From assembly GCF_023065955.2 (NCBI RefSeq), contig NC_079873.1, positions 95,270,128 through 95,334,127 on the forward strand: 64,000 bases of DNA, in the 5' to 3' direction. The number at the start of each line of letters is the position of its first letter. Position 1 is the first letter of the stretch. Positions 46,374-57,169 of this stretch are shown in pieces. Source of the stretch: Ursus arctos (lineage: Eukaryota; Chordata; Mammalia; Carnivora; Ursidae). A program made the position numbers and the translations under genes. Under the pieces are notes generated by a model. That model saw nothing but the letters and a program-made list of their open reading frames with translations, made no database searches and was not told the origin of the DNA.

Positions 46374-46560
46374 AGGAATTCTCAAACTTGAAGATGTGTA
46401 AGAACTGTGCAAAGGAATGTGTTAAAAATGCAGATTTTTTTGGTTGTCCTTCATTGATTTATCCTTTGAGTCAGTAGGTTTAGATGAGACCAAGGAATCT
46501 TGGTATTAAGAAGTAACTCGAAGGGTCTATATAGTTTAAGGATCATTCTTTGAGAAACTA
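46374..46560 (+). mobile_element. MER5-type hAT-Charlie element
   Basis: AATTCTCAAACTTGAAGATG, GTTAAAAATGCAGATTTTT, GAGTCAGTAGGTTTAGATGAG, TTCTTTGAGAAACT. Confidence 0.65.
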
Positions 46561-47117
46561 GATTAGATGATTTCTGAGGTCTTTTCCAGCTCTAAAAATT
46601 CTTTCTTACCTTTGTTTTGTAACCATTTGTATGCCTTTGTTTTCCATCTCTCTTCCACTTTCTTTGTTCAGCTTCTTCCCTCTCCTTCCACCTTTTCCCC
46701 TTGGTGCACCCCCTCATCCTCAAGGCATTATTTGGCTCCAGTGGGGATAGGAATGATTCAGTGAACACTGACTCTGAAAGTACTTACTACGTGGGATCTC
46801 TCTCGGCACTTGGTGAGAGACAGGGACAGCTAAGCCAAATTCCTTGTTCTTGGGTGGAGAAATACTATATTCAACTCCTAGTCGTGTAATGCATGGGATG
46901 CATGTTTTGAGAGAGCTCTAAACTCTGTGGGGTCGGGTGGGTCACAGAGGAGCAGACGACAGAGGTTGAAGGACTTCTGATGTGTGTATCTAAATGTTCC
47001 TGGTTTTATATCTTCTGACCTGTGATCTGACTTGTACCCGGAAGGGCTGATCAAACACAAGTAGTGAGAAATGCTATTCATACCCGAGATGGCCATTCAA
47101 ATCATTTGTAGACCCAT

Positions 47118-47289
47118 TTGTTCTCAGTCTGGCTGCACATTAGAATCCCCTGAGTGGCCTATAAGAATTAACACGTTGACCATGCTATAGACTAATTAAA
47201 TTCAAGTCTCTGAGAGTGGATGTTGGCATCAGCTTCTTTTAAAATATACCAGGTCATTGTAATGTACAACCAAAGTTGAGAACCACTGC
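47118..47289. mobile_element. MER5-type hAT-Charlie element
   Basis: TTCTCAGTCTGGCTGCACAT and TAGAATCCCCTGAGTGG at left; GTTGAGAACCACTGC at right. Palindromic family, so orientation is not assigned. Confidence 0.75.
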
Positions 47290-47687
47290 TATAGGAGGTT
47301 ACTGGTAGAAATGAGAGAAATAAGACTTAAATAACTAACTGGTCTTCTAGTAAGTTGCTAAGCTGCTGACTGGTACTGTTCTGGTAAAGTAGGCCTGAGT
47401 TTGTTTTCGATGTTCCCTCCCTCCCTCTGTCCTGAAGTATGGGTTATAACGTTACTTACAAAGCGTGTGCCTATAATGCCAACTTCCCTCCATACACCTA
47501 GACTCTCTTGCCTGGGTGTCCTTTTACCTATGCTCAGTTCTCTGTTCCCAGCACTGGAATATAATATTCAGTTTTAGTGTTTCCATGATATGGATTTGCT
47601 TTAAAGAAATCAGGAGGGTTTTATCCTTTATTGTAGTTGCAGGCTTTGAGTCCTACGAATTCCAGCAATAAAAACTAAATATATAGA

Positions 47688-48756
47688 GTTAACGTGGCTG
47701 TGGTCGGCGAGGGTGGTTCTGGGAGTGGCTGTTCGCAGGAACCCCAGGTATGGGGTCACAGGGCTCTCAACCAGTTCCAAGTCAGTGGTGAAGCCTGAAG
47801 TGGACCCTCTGGAAAAAGAAGCCTTTTTTTTTTTTTTAAGATTTTATTTATTTATTTGACAGAGAGACAGCCAGCGAGAGAGGGAACACAAGCAGGGGGA
47901 GTGGGAGAGGAAGAAACAGGCTTGCAGCGGAGAAGCCTGATGTGGGGCTTGATCCCAGGACACTGCGATCACGCCCTGAGCCGAAGGCAGATGCTGTACG
48001 ACTGCGCCGCCCAGGCGCCCCTGGAAAAAGAAGCTTTTGATTGAACGTTCACCAACCAGAACTCCCAGCATCTGGAGCTCGTAGCTGTAGCCAGGAAAGA
48101 GCAGGGTCAGGGGACCATGTGGCCCTCTCCGTAGTTGCAAGTTATAAAAGACTCAGCGTCATGTAGCAGCATTGTTGAGCTCTGCAGTGGCTAGGTTGTG
48201 GTTTCGGTATCCACTATTAAGAAGCACCTTTACAGCACCAAAAATGTGGTGGCCTGTGAGAGCAAGGGAGGAGTACTGGCAGAGCGACGCTGAGAGGCGG
48301 GACCCAGCTTCCCGGTCTACCAACCCACTCCTTGGGAGGCAGCCTCGGACTCCAGGAAATGACTACAGAGGGCCGTGATGGAAGGTGGTGTGGCGTTGCA
48401 GGAGCCTCAGAATCTATGAACGAAATAGAAGTATGGGTCGGAATGTGTAAATATAAAGCTTTGATCTGTGACATCCTTCAGGCAAGAGCATCTGGAAGAA
48501 CTGCCAGCTTGGAAGTTTTATACAATTGTTTAACAGTAGAATGTTATTACAAGTTAAGGTCATCCCCTCCTCCTCTTGAGTGTGTGTGTGTGAGCGTGTG
48601 TTTTAATCAAGGGCTAAACTCCTTCCTTCTCTTTGACCTGAGAGAAATATCTGAGAAAAGCTGTTGCCAATTATAATGAACTTTCGAAGGACAAATTAAA
48701 TGCTGTTTATAAGTTAAAGGATAAATGCATATTATGAACAACAATTAAAAAAACCC
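47688..48756 (+). pseudogene. Unidentified decayed coding-like stretch, possibly an old retrocopy
   Basis: With the SINE at 47823-48021 and one TSD copy removed, one plus frame stays open from about 47688 to 48040 (roughly 50 codons). Its start is arginine-rich and mitochondrial-presequence-like (TWLWSARVVLGVAVRR, then GLSTSS), followed by KPEVDPLEKEAFD. After one stop it runs on through NSQHLELVAVARKEQGQG. Further downstream the frames are broken. The interval ends in an A-rich stretch before the SINE at 48760, which could be an old poly-A tail. I do not recognise a parent gene, no TSD was found, and an open frame this long can occur by chance. Treat it as a lead only. Confidence 0.25.
47823..48021 (-). 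mobile_element. CAN-SINE, bear-type, 13-bp TSD
   Basis: TSD TGGAAAAAGAAGC at 47810-47822 and 48022-48034. Inserted in the coding-like stretch at 47.7-48.8 kb. Confidence 0.95.
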
Positions 48757-48759
48757 TCA

Positions 48760-48961
48760 GGGGTGCCTGGGTGGCTCAGTCGTTAAGTGTCTGCCTTCGG
48801 CCCTGGGCGTGATCCCGGGGTTCTGGAATCGAGCTCTGCATCGGGCTCCCTGCTCCACTGGGAGCCTGCTTCTTCCTCTCCCACTCCCCCTGCTTGTGTT
48901 CCCTCTCTCACTGGCTGTCTCTATCTCCGTCAAATAAATAAATAAAATCTTAAAAAAAAAA
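48760..48961 (+). mobile_element. CAN-SINE, bear-type, plus strand
   Basis: Head GGGGTGCCTGGGTGGCTCAG, body with TGTTCCCTCTCTCACTGGC, tail AAATAAATAAATAAAATCTT plus A-run. The only bear-type copy on the plus strand. Confidence 0.94.
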
Positions 48962-49239
48962 AACAAAACAATCCAAATATGTGAAATGAGAATCTTCTCT
49001 GATTTAGCTTGAGTCTCAATTCATTTTCTTCTAATGCTCATTTCTAGTTACCCACTGAGGAGAACCTGTGGTCTATATTGATTGGTATCCTTTTATATGT
49101 TGCTACTGAGCCTGCCCCTTTATATCTAGTCTTTGGAAACAGCAGACTCTCTGGCGTGCTGAGTTTCTTTGCTTGCTTCCAGCAGTGAAGTGGTCAGAAG
49201 ATTTTCTTTCCTTTCTGGTAAAGATTATGTAAACAGTTT

Positions 49240-49390
49240 GCATTACACAGTGAGCTTTTGAATCTATTCTTTCATTTGATCCCTACAGCAAATCTGTGCA
49301 GTAGTCCTGGCCTGAGGTATTAGCACTTCTTTTTTTTTTTTTTAAAACAGGAGATTGAGTGGCAGAATGAATGTCAATTGCCCCACATTT
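49240..49390 (-). mobile_element. MIR fragment
   Basis: CATTTGATCCCTACAGCAAA and GAGATTGAGTGGCAGAATGA; contains a T-run. A further MIR-like piece follows near 49640-49735. Confidence 0.5.
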
Positions 49391-49394
49391 TTGT

Positions 49395-49600
49395 ATTCAG
49401 GACTCAATCTGTTTTCCGCATAGCACATATCATTCCTCCGTATCATTCACATTGTTCGCTTATTTGCTTGATTATCATCTGTCTTCACTGCCACTAGAAT
49501 GCAAATTAAATATTAATAGGGGCCTAGCTGTCATGTTTAGTTGTACATCCACAGAGACTAGATCAGTGCATGGCGTATAGTAAATGCTTTGTTACATCTT
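49395..49600 (+). mobile_element. L2 3'-end fragment
   Basis: TTCACTGCCACTAGAATGC and CAGTGCATGGCGTATAGTAA match the L2 end. It appears to lie between two MIR-like pieces. Confidence 0.6.
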
Positions 49601-50079
49601 GAAGACTCAGTGTTCACGTCACACTCTTCTTTGGCCAGTGTTCAAAGAGATAGATGGAAAAATGTACAGATGGTCACGCGGCTAGTAATTAGTGAGCCCG
49701 CACCAGAACCCGGCTTGTTTACTTCTCAGTAGATTCGTGTTCCTTTATTTTATTTTGGGACACTGGCAGACCCCACGCGATGCTGTGTTTTAGAAAGATC
49801 CTTGAATGTGGACCCGCACGCTCTAAGGCCCCTGACAGCAGCCTTCTTTCAGCGTTCTGGAGTGGGGAGAAGTTTGTCGTCTTTGTCTATATACCCACCT
49901 CCCTTTCTGTCTGAGCTGAATCTCCTCTCGTCCGTGTTCTCTAGTTGCTTAGTGCTCCCATCCTGGGCCTCACCCTAGCCTGCACCTCAGTGTTCATGAT
50001 CCTTCCAGATCCCTTCTCTGAAATTTTCTGTCCTTTGACCCACTCTCAGTGGACTCTGATGTCAGCGGCTAGCCAGATG

Positions 50080-50230
50080 GGGTCACCTTACCTCTTGGAG
50101 TCTCAATTTTCTTAATAAATAACAAGGATAATAATACTTCCTTCTCATGTCATTTGTGTGGTACGAACATAGAAAGTATCAGTGTGTACATTATAAAGCA
50201 TTTTACAAATTATCTTTTGTTATTAGGTTT
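50080..50230 (+). mobile_element. MIR fragment
   Basis: CACCTTACCTCTTGGAGTCTC and GGATAATAATACTTCCTTC: sense MIR core. Confidence 0.55.
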
Positions 50231-51889
50231 TTTTTAGAAATTTGCCCAAACCAGTTCCTTTAGGACTCTATGGTTTTTGGTAATGGTTTTGGGTTACCTT
50301 TTCTAGGGTTACCCAGTTAAATTTTAACAAGGATATTCAGTACCTTTAAACTAAAAGAGTAATGCGTGTGATGGGAATTTTAAGAATCTTGGCAGGTCTG
50401 TGAGGGACAGACTTTCATGTGGGGTTGAACGAAGGAGAAGTTTTTAGGTCTTTGCTGTTCACTTTCTTTCTCTGCAACATGGTTCACCTTAACCCTGTTC
50501 CTCCTTTGTAACTTCTACCTCGCTGAGTCAAGGCTATTGGTCAGGGTTGTCTGTACTTTACGATGGCCAGTTTGGCCTGAAATGATCCGAAGTGATCCTA
50601 GCTATTTAAGAGTCCATGTGATTTACTTCCAGAAAGATTCTCACTATAAGTCTCCCATTTTGGAGCTCAGTAGGCAACAGATCTCTACTGTGCAGGTGAA
50701 TTTGAATTTGGACAAAGTGTTCCTTTGCTTGTTGGTGTTCTGTGATTGGGGCACCAGTGCCAGCGAGGTGAAAGGTGAGGGTTAAATAGTGTACAGAAGC
50801 CCGTATTTGAAAAAGCTGGGGCCAAACCAGACAGTGGCTGATTCATATGGAAACTTGCCCCAAGGGGCCCTTTTGTCAAAATCTGTCAACAAGAGGCTTT
50901 TGCAGAGTTGTGAGACCCTGAGGTTGGTGTCTTTCTAGGCATTTTCTTGTCAGAGCCATCATTCCAGAAAATTATAGAGTGTGGATTGAAACTAAGATTA
51001 TAGGTTTAAACAGCCCTTGCCTCTCTCCAACTAGGGACAGCCTAAGCAATGCCCAGAAGCTAAATTTGGTCTCCGTCATTATGAAAATTGAAAGTAATGC
51101 TTTACAATTGAGAGTTTGAAAACAGCCTTTAATTTAGCTTCCATAAAACACTGATGGGGTGGGAGGGTGTGATGGCTAAGGGCTCAAGGGGGGCCTGTAT
51201 TAAAGATGGGTAGAAGCTTTTAAAGCTTTGTTACTAGTTTCGGTGTGGTTCAAGGGTCTTGACAATCTCAGGGCATTGAAATTGGTTGATTCTTTCTGGT
51301 TCTGTGAAATGGAGTATTCAACATCTTTGTAGCCAGAATCCTGAGAATTACTGCCCCAAAGGGCAAAATGGACGCTAGGATTCTAGATAGGTAAGGTGGA
51401 CTTTAAATAAATGGACCTTAGAAATAAAGAAGTGAAAGAGACTGAATTGAAGAGATAGGGGTATCTTGGAAGGACTGAGGAAATTGAAAATAAACACAGA
51501 AACCTGTGTTTTAGCCTGAAATGTAAAAAGAAACGAATAGTTAACATAGAGTGCAGATGGGACCAAGTTGGAAAAGAAAAGCACAACACAACAAAACAAA
51601 ACATTGGAAGATGTCCTACAACTCCCCATTCAGAGGGAGAATCTCAGCCGCACAAGAAATAGTAGAAACCTGGACCTCCGGATCGCTCCCTCCTTTGGAA
51701 GAGCCAGGGCTAAAAGGAACCTTAGCTCGCCTCGGTGGTGTAGAGAACTGCATCGTGCTGAGGAGGTGCTCGTCTGAGTCGGTGGAGGAGTTTCACAAAA
51801 TAGAGGAAGCAGAGTCAGAGTCACTTAAAGAGCGGATGTGTGTGTGTTTGGGATGGAGGGAGAAAGAAGAAATGGAAAGCATCTACAGT
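50231..51889. other. Unique DNA
   Basis: No repeat recognised. A 118-codon plus frame at 51551-51907 is Glu/Arg/Ser-rich with no recognisable domain and no splice or start support. Confidence 0.45.
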
Positions 51890-52368
51890 CCCGCCACCCT
51901 GAGATGACCACTTTAGGATGGTCACCCTCTTGTGCGCTTCATTATGTCTATGTGCAGATGTTACTTTCTGTAGATGGCATCAGAGTCTAGGTGCTTGCTG
52001 TATTGTTAAGGGTACCTTTTAAGGGACGTTCGTCTCCCCTCTTCTCTTCCCTCTCATTACACTTCCCCATGATACCCAAAGTTAAGAGCCTGGTGGATAT
52101 CGTTCTATACATTTCTCTGCATTTACTTCATCTGATTCAAATACACACAGGTTTTATTTGGTCAATATTTTATAAAATTGGTTATAATGTTATACATTTT
52201 TCTTATTGATTGATTGATCAATGCCTAGTGGATTTGGTGAGATTTCCACAGTTCTCTTAATGGCAGTATAATAGCTTATCATATGAATGTATCAGACTTT
52301 ATTCAGGCACTTCCATAGTAATGGGTATTTGTTGTATTTCAAGTTTTTTTTGCCATCACCATTTGTGT
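51890..52368 (+). mobile_element. Possible ancient LINE-like fragment
   Basis: CCCTGAGATGACCACTTT at left and TTAATGGCAGTATAATAGC then TTCAGGCACTTCCATAG at right recall an old LINE-derived 'aatggctgcatagtattcc' family. The bear-type SINE begins at its right end. Confidence 0.4.
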
Positions 52369-52384
52369 TGCAGATACTGTTCTT

Positions 52385-52580
52385 TTTTTTTTTTTTTTAA
52401 GATTTTATTTATTTATTTGACAGAGACAGCTAGCAAGAGAGGGAACACAAGCAGGGGGAGTGGGAGAGGAAGAAGCAGGCTCCCAGCAGAGGAGCCTGAT
52501 GCGGGGCTCGATCCCAGGACTCCGGGATCACACCCTGGGCTGAAGGCAGACGCTTAACGACTGCGCCACCCAGGCGCCCC
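52385..52580 (-). mobile_element. CAN-SINE, bear-type, 16-bp TSD (2 mismatches)
   Basis: TSD TGCAGATACTGTTCTT (52369-52384) and TGCAGTTACTATTCTT (52581-52596). Contains ACAGCTAGCAAGAGAGGGAAC. Confidence 0.95.
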
Positions 52581-53003
52581 TGCAGTTACTATTCTTGTAT
52601 TGATTTAAGCCATAAGAAATACCTGGTTTTGTAGGCCAAAACAGCTAACCACCAGCAACAAAATTACACTAGCTTATAATAAGTAAATCGGCAATAGTAT
52701 TCAGGTTTGAGAATGTGGAAAATAAAATCACTTTCGGGTTCAAACTTAAGCTCTCCTAGAATGTAGAGAAAAAGAGCAAGGAGAAACAAAGAATGAGAAA
52801 ATCAATAATAATTATAATGGACCAGTGAATGGAGAACCACTGTGTGGCTAATCTCCGTATCCCAGGAGGCAAGAATAAATGCATTAGAAGTAATAATAGA
52901 AGAAAACATTCTGAAATGGAGAAATAGCTGAATCTGCAGATCAGAATGGATCACTGGGTACCAGTCAAACTAAGATGTGACTGACATCTAAATAATCCTG
53001 GTG

Positions 53004-53190
53004 GGGATGCCTGGGTGGCACAGTCGGTTAAGTGTTGGACTCTTGGTTTCAGCTCACTTCATGATCTCAGGGTCCTGGGATCCAGTCCGGTGTCCCTCTC
53101 TGTGCTCAGTGGGGAGTCTGATTGCCCCTTTCCCTCTGTTCTCTCCCTTGCTCTCTGTCTTTCAAAAATAAAGAAATCTTAAAAAAAAAA
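53004..53190 (+). mobile_element. CAN-SINE, plus strand
   Basis: Head GGGGATGCCTGGGTGGCACAG, tail AAATAAAGAAATCTT with A-run. TSD-like AATAATCCTGGTG (about 52991-53003) and GAAAATCCTAGTG (53191-53203). Confidence 0.92.
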
Positions 53191-53306
53191 GAAAATCCTA
53201 GTGAATGTCCTGAATTGTAAGAATTAAAAAAAAAAAATCAAGCACCCCGTCAAAAAATAGAAGAAACGAGAAAAAAACCAAAAATAAACAGGTCACCTCA
53301 AAAATT

Positions 53307-53497
53307 GTTTTTAAAGATTTATTTATTTGAGATAGAGCGAGAATGAGAGAGAGAGCACGAGCTGGGGTGCAGAGGGAAAGGGAGAAGCAGGCTCCACACT
53401 GAGCAGGGAGACCAACTCAGGCGCTCAATCCCAGGACCCTGGGATTATGACCTGAGCCAAAGACAGACGCTTAACCGACTGAGCCACCCTGGGTTCC
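53307..53497 (-). mobile_element. CAN-SINE, 15-bp TSD
   Basis: TSD CAGGTCACCTCAAAA at 53289-53303 and 53498-53512. Older subtype body (GAATGAGAGAGAGAGCACG). Only about 120 bp from the preceding SINE, in opposite orientation. Confidence 0.94.
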
Positions 53498-54040
53498 CAG
53501 GTCACCTCAAAATTTAAAAAAATATAAGATTTGGGCATTTTGGTATAGTATTAAATACAATAAGACAATAGAGCAACATTTGCATATTTGATTGAGAAAT
53601 AGTTTGACCAAGGCGTTCTCTACCTGACAATGCAGTAAAATATACCTTCAGAAATACAAGAGCTCAGAAAATATACCCTGTGTAGAATCCATGGAAAAGG
53701 AGGGGGGCAGCTCAAAATAGATATGCAAAGCATCTGGAAAATAATGAAAAGATAAATGTCTTAAGAATATGGACTTAGGTATAAATAGATTGATGCATAC
53801 ATTGATTTCGTGTAAACACAGAATGATTTAAATGGTGTTTTGGATGAGGTTGTAAAAACACAGGTATTAATGATCAATCCTTGAAAGAGTAGATAACATT
53901 GTTTCAAACATTGAAAACATAAAATTTCGTCTATAATATTATACTATGTCTCCGTTACCTTGGAGATTGGGATGGGGTAGGAAAGTGCAGGAGGAGTTAC
54001 TAGATAATGTGTCTAGGAGAACCATGTGGTTTATATTTTG

Positions 54041-54194
54041 GCAGGGGGAGGAGCAGAGGGAGAGAGAGAACCCTAAGCTGGCTCCACACCGAGTACAGAG
54101 CCTGACATGGGGTTCCATCTCACCACCCTGAGATCATGACCTGAGCTGAAATCAAGAGTCTGACGCGTAATCGACAGATCCACCCAGGCACCCC
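54041..54194 (-). mobile_element. Truncated CAN-SINE
   Basis: Starts within the purine body (GCAGGGGGAGGAGCAGAGGG) and ends CACCCAGGCACCCC; the A-tail side is absent. Confidence 0.85.
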
Positions 54195-54604
54195 ATAGAT
54201 TCATGTATTTTAAATTTAAGGGTAACCACATGCAGAATTAAAAGCAGAAAGTATATTTTCCAAATTACTGAAGTAGAAAAAAAAATTAAAGATAATCCAT
54301 ATTAAAAAAAGAGGGGATAGGAAGAAAGCATAATTCAAATACAACAACATAAGTAAGACCAAGTAATGCCTATAAATGTATGAGTTAAACACTTCTTTTG
54401 TAAGTCGATTCCAAGAGTGAATTAGGAAACAAAATACATTTGTAGTTTCTGTGGTTTACAAAAGCCATGTGTAAAAGTAATGCTTAAAGGTGAAAGGTAG
54501 AAGGATGACATATATCAGCAAATGAAAGCACAAAGAAAGCATAATATTAATTGACAAAGTAAAATCTAAAGCAAATTCCTTCATAAGATAAAGCCATCCA
54601 TGTA

Positions 54605-54800
54605 TTATTAATTTAGCCTTGCTCTAATAGTGTGGTTACTTGCTACATGTGGCTGTTTGAATTTGAATTTAATCTAATGAAAATAAAATTTAATTTAAAA
54701 ATTCTATTCCTCAGCCACATTTCAAGTGCTTAGTAGCCACCTCTCCTCAAGTGCTTAATAGCCAGCATTTTGGACATCACTGGCCTAGAACATGTCCATC
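54605..54800. mobile_element. DNA-transposon-like remnant
   Basis: GCTACATGTGGCTGTTTGAA at left and CAGCCACATTTCAAGTGC, TTTTGGACATCACTGG at right: a common family with 'tagccacatgtggc' arms. Family name not recalled. Confidence 0.5.
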
Positions 54801-55835
54801 ATCTCTGTTCAATTTGACATCCTGGTAAGGAATTAAAAAAAAAAATGTAATGAAAGTGTAGTATTTATAAACTTTTATGCACAAAATAAGATTCTTTTGA
54901 AAATGATATTTGAATACTGCCAGATACAAGGAGAAACTGAAAGTATGCCAGTGGGAGAGGGGGAGTTTAACATCTTGTAAAAATACACAATATATGAAGC
55001 AATATAGAGGATCTGATTATTTTACCTAATAAAGATAATTAAAAAATTCTTTATTTGAAAGAACTGTATCTTATTTTGTAGTATCCATGGAACATTAAAA
55101 AAATGTAATTGTATTGGTCACGATGTAAACCCTAGTTCTAAAAAGCATACATAGTACAGCATTCAGTAATATTTGCAATTAATAATAGACATAGCAAATG
55201 GAAAGCTTACTTATTTCCGCATACAAAGTGCAAAACTTTAATAATTCTTGGTTTGACGAGGAAAGCAAAAGCCATAGTTCACAATACTTGAAAAAATAAC
55301 AATCACAAGAATATATTGTGCCTCAATCTAAGAGATAGAGGTGAGCTTTAATCAGAGGAAAATTCATAGCTTTACAAAGTTTGTTTCAGTAAATGTTTAG
55401 CTTCCAAAGTTACAACAACGTAAATATGAGGAAGAAATGAGGAAACAATAAGACTAGGAACAGATATTAATGAACTAGAAAATAGGGAACCAGTGAATTC
55501 TACTAATCCCTAAATGTTTTTTCTAAAAAAAAAAGAAAGAAAAAAAGGTGGATGTGGGGGACAAAATCCTAGCCTAATTAAAGTAGGAAAGGAGGAAAAT
55601 CCATAAAATTAAATATGAGAAAGGGAATATAACCACAAATATTGAGGAGATTTTCAGCATCATACAGAAGTCACATATAACGCCATGCTTTTAATTTGAA
55701 GATTATACTGACATAAATAACTTTCTGAAAACATAAATTACTAAAATTGTTCAAGAAGTAGAAAGCTGTACAGATGAGATAAGAGATAGTACCCTTGGGT
55801 TTAACTTTACAGATGGAGTGTGTCCTAACTTTTCA

Positions 55836-56335
55836 TTTTCATCTTAAACATTAATTTTTAAACACTAATTCATTTTTTATTGTACATGAATCCATAATAT
55901 AAACGTTCAGTCTTAATGATTTCCAAATGTGTAGTTCGGTACTGTTAATTTCATTTACATTGTTGTGCAAACAATTGCCAGAACTTTTTCATCTTTCAAA
56001 ACTGAAACTCTATACCCATGAGACAAAAGCTCCCCCTTCCATATCTCCCCCATACCCTCATAAATCTACCAGATTCCTTTCTGTTTCTATGAATTAGGCT
56101 ACTTCAGTGACTTCATTTAAGTGGAATCATGCAGTATTTGTTTTTTAGTAATGGACTTATTTCACTTTGTATAATATTCTCTAGGTTCATCCATGTTGTA
56201 TCATGTGGTAGGATTTCTTTCCTTTTTAGGGCTGAATAATATTCCATTGTATGTAGTACATTTGACATTCTGTTTATCTGTTCACCCGTGAATGGACACT
56301 TGGGTGACTTTTAAATTTTTTTCACATATTTTATT
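55836..56335 (-). mobile_element. L1 3'-end fragment (minus)
   Basis: Antisense L1 motifs: CTTCATTTAAGTGGAATCAT, GGGCTGAATAATATTCCATT, GTGAATGGACACTTGGG. It lies tail-to-tail against the plus-strand L1-like segment on its left. Confidence 0.8.
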
Positions 56336-56689
56336 TACAAAAATAATATTTTATAATGTGCACAGTTTTACAATTTGCTTTTTGATATACGTAGAAGAAT
56401 GAATTAATCAGGACAATATGTATTTTCAGTAATTAATGGTTTGCAGAATATATACGTATCATTGACAATTTGGACATTTTAGGACAGAGGAAATCAAGAA
56501 GAGCATGTTTCAACCAAGTAGATAGGCCTGGGGATCCAGTATTCTCGATACGGATTTTCCCGGATTATGATGTGGGTGGAATTTGTATAGGTGCTAATTA
56601 GAATCATGATGGAAAGTAGACTCTTTTCATCCATTGCTTAATAAAGACCTACTTCATTAGGGAGCATTGCGAAGTGAAAAAGAACAGTG

Positions 56690-56850
56690 AAGTGAAATCA
56701 AACCATATCTCAGCCACTTGGTTCATATTATAGTGGGAAGATCTCTTACTTCCCCAAGCCTTAATTTTTTCATACTAAAAAAAAAAAGTGGAGCAGAACC
56801 TACCCAATTCACTTTTTCAACTTTGTGAGGTAGTTTGTGACCCTATGTTA
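56690..56850 (+). mobile_element. MIR fragment
   Basis: CTTACTTCCCCAAGCCTTAA and ACTTTGTGAGGTAGTTTGTG. The plus-strand SINE follows directly. Confidence 0.5.
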
Positions 56851-56865
56851 AAAATACGTTTGATA

Positions 56866-57060
56866 GAGATGCCTGGGTGGCTCACTCAGTTAAGCGTTGG
56901 ACTCTTGGTTTCAGTTCAGGTCATGATTTCAGGGTGGTGTGATCCAGCCCCTCCTTGGACTTCGTGCACAGCCCGGAGTCTGCTGGAGAGCCTCTCTTTC
57001 CTTCTCCCTCCGCCCCTCCTTCCCCCCGCCATGAATAAATAAATAAATAAAATCTTAAAA
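56866..57060 (+). mobile_element. CAN-SINE, plus strand
   Basis: Head GATGCCTGGGTGGCTCACTC, pyrimidine body, tail AATAAATAAATAAATAAAATC. Possible TSD around TTTGATA on both sides. Confidence 0.92.
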
Positions 57061-57169
57061 AATTATATATATTTGATAAATAGTAAATTTCTCTTACAAT
57101 GTAAGTTATCCCATAGGGTTTTTTTTGTTGTTGTTGTTCCCAAAGAGAATTTTGTGGCTTTTTCTCAAC

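Larger units (their letters stand above)
52640..55830 (+). mobile_element. Old L1/HAL1-like remnant (plus), heavily interrupted
   Basis: A-rich plus strand with sense L1-like phrases: ACCAGTGAATGGAGAACC (ORF1-like), CCAGATACAAGGAGAAACTG, GAGGAAAATTCATAGCTTTA and AACTAGAAAATAGGGAAC (5' half of ORF2). Interrupted by three SINEs and a DNA-transposon-like piece. Very decayed; subfamily and exact limits uncertain. Confidence 0.5.

Noticed and set aside
48200..48380. Possible CpG-rich promoter
   Set aside because: A few CpGs only; density is far below a CpG island and no TATA or initiator arrangement is evident.
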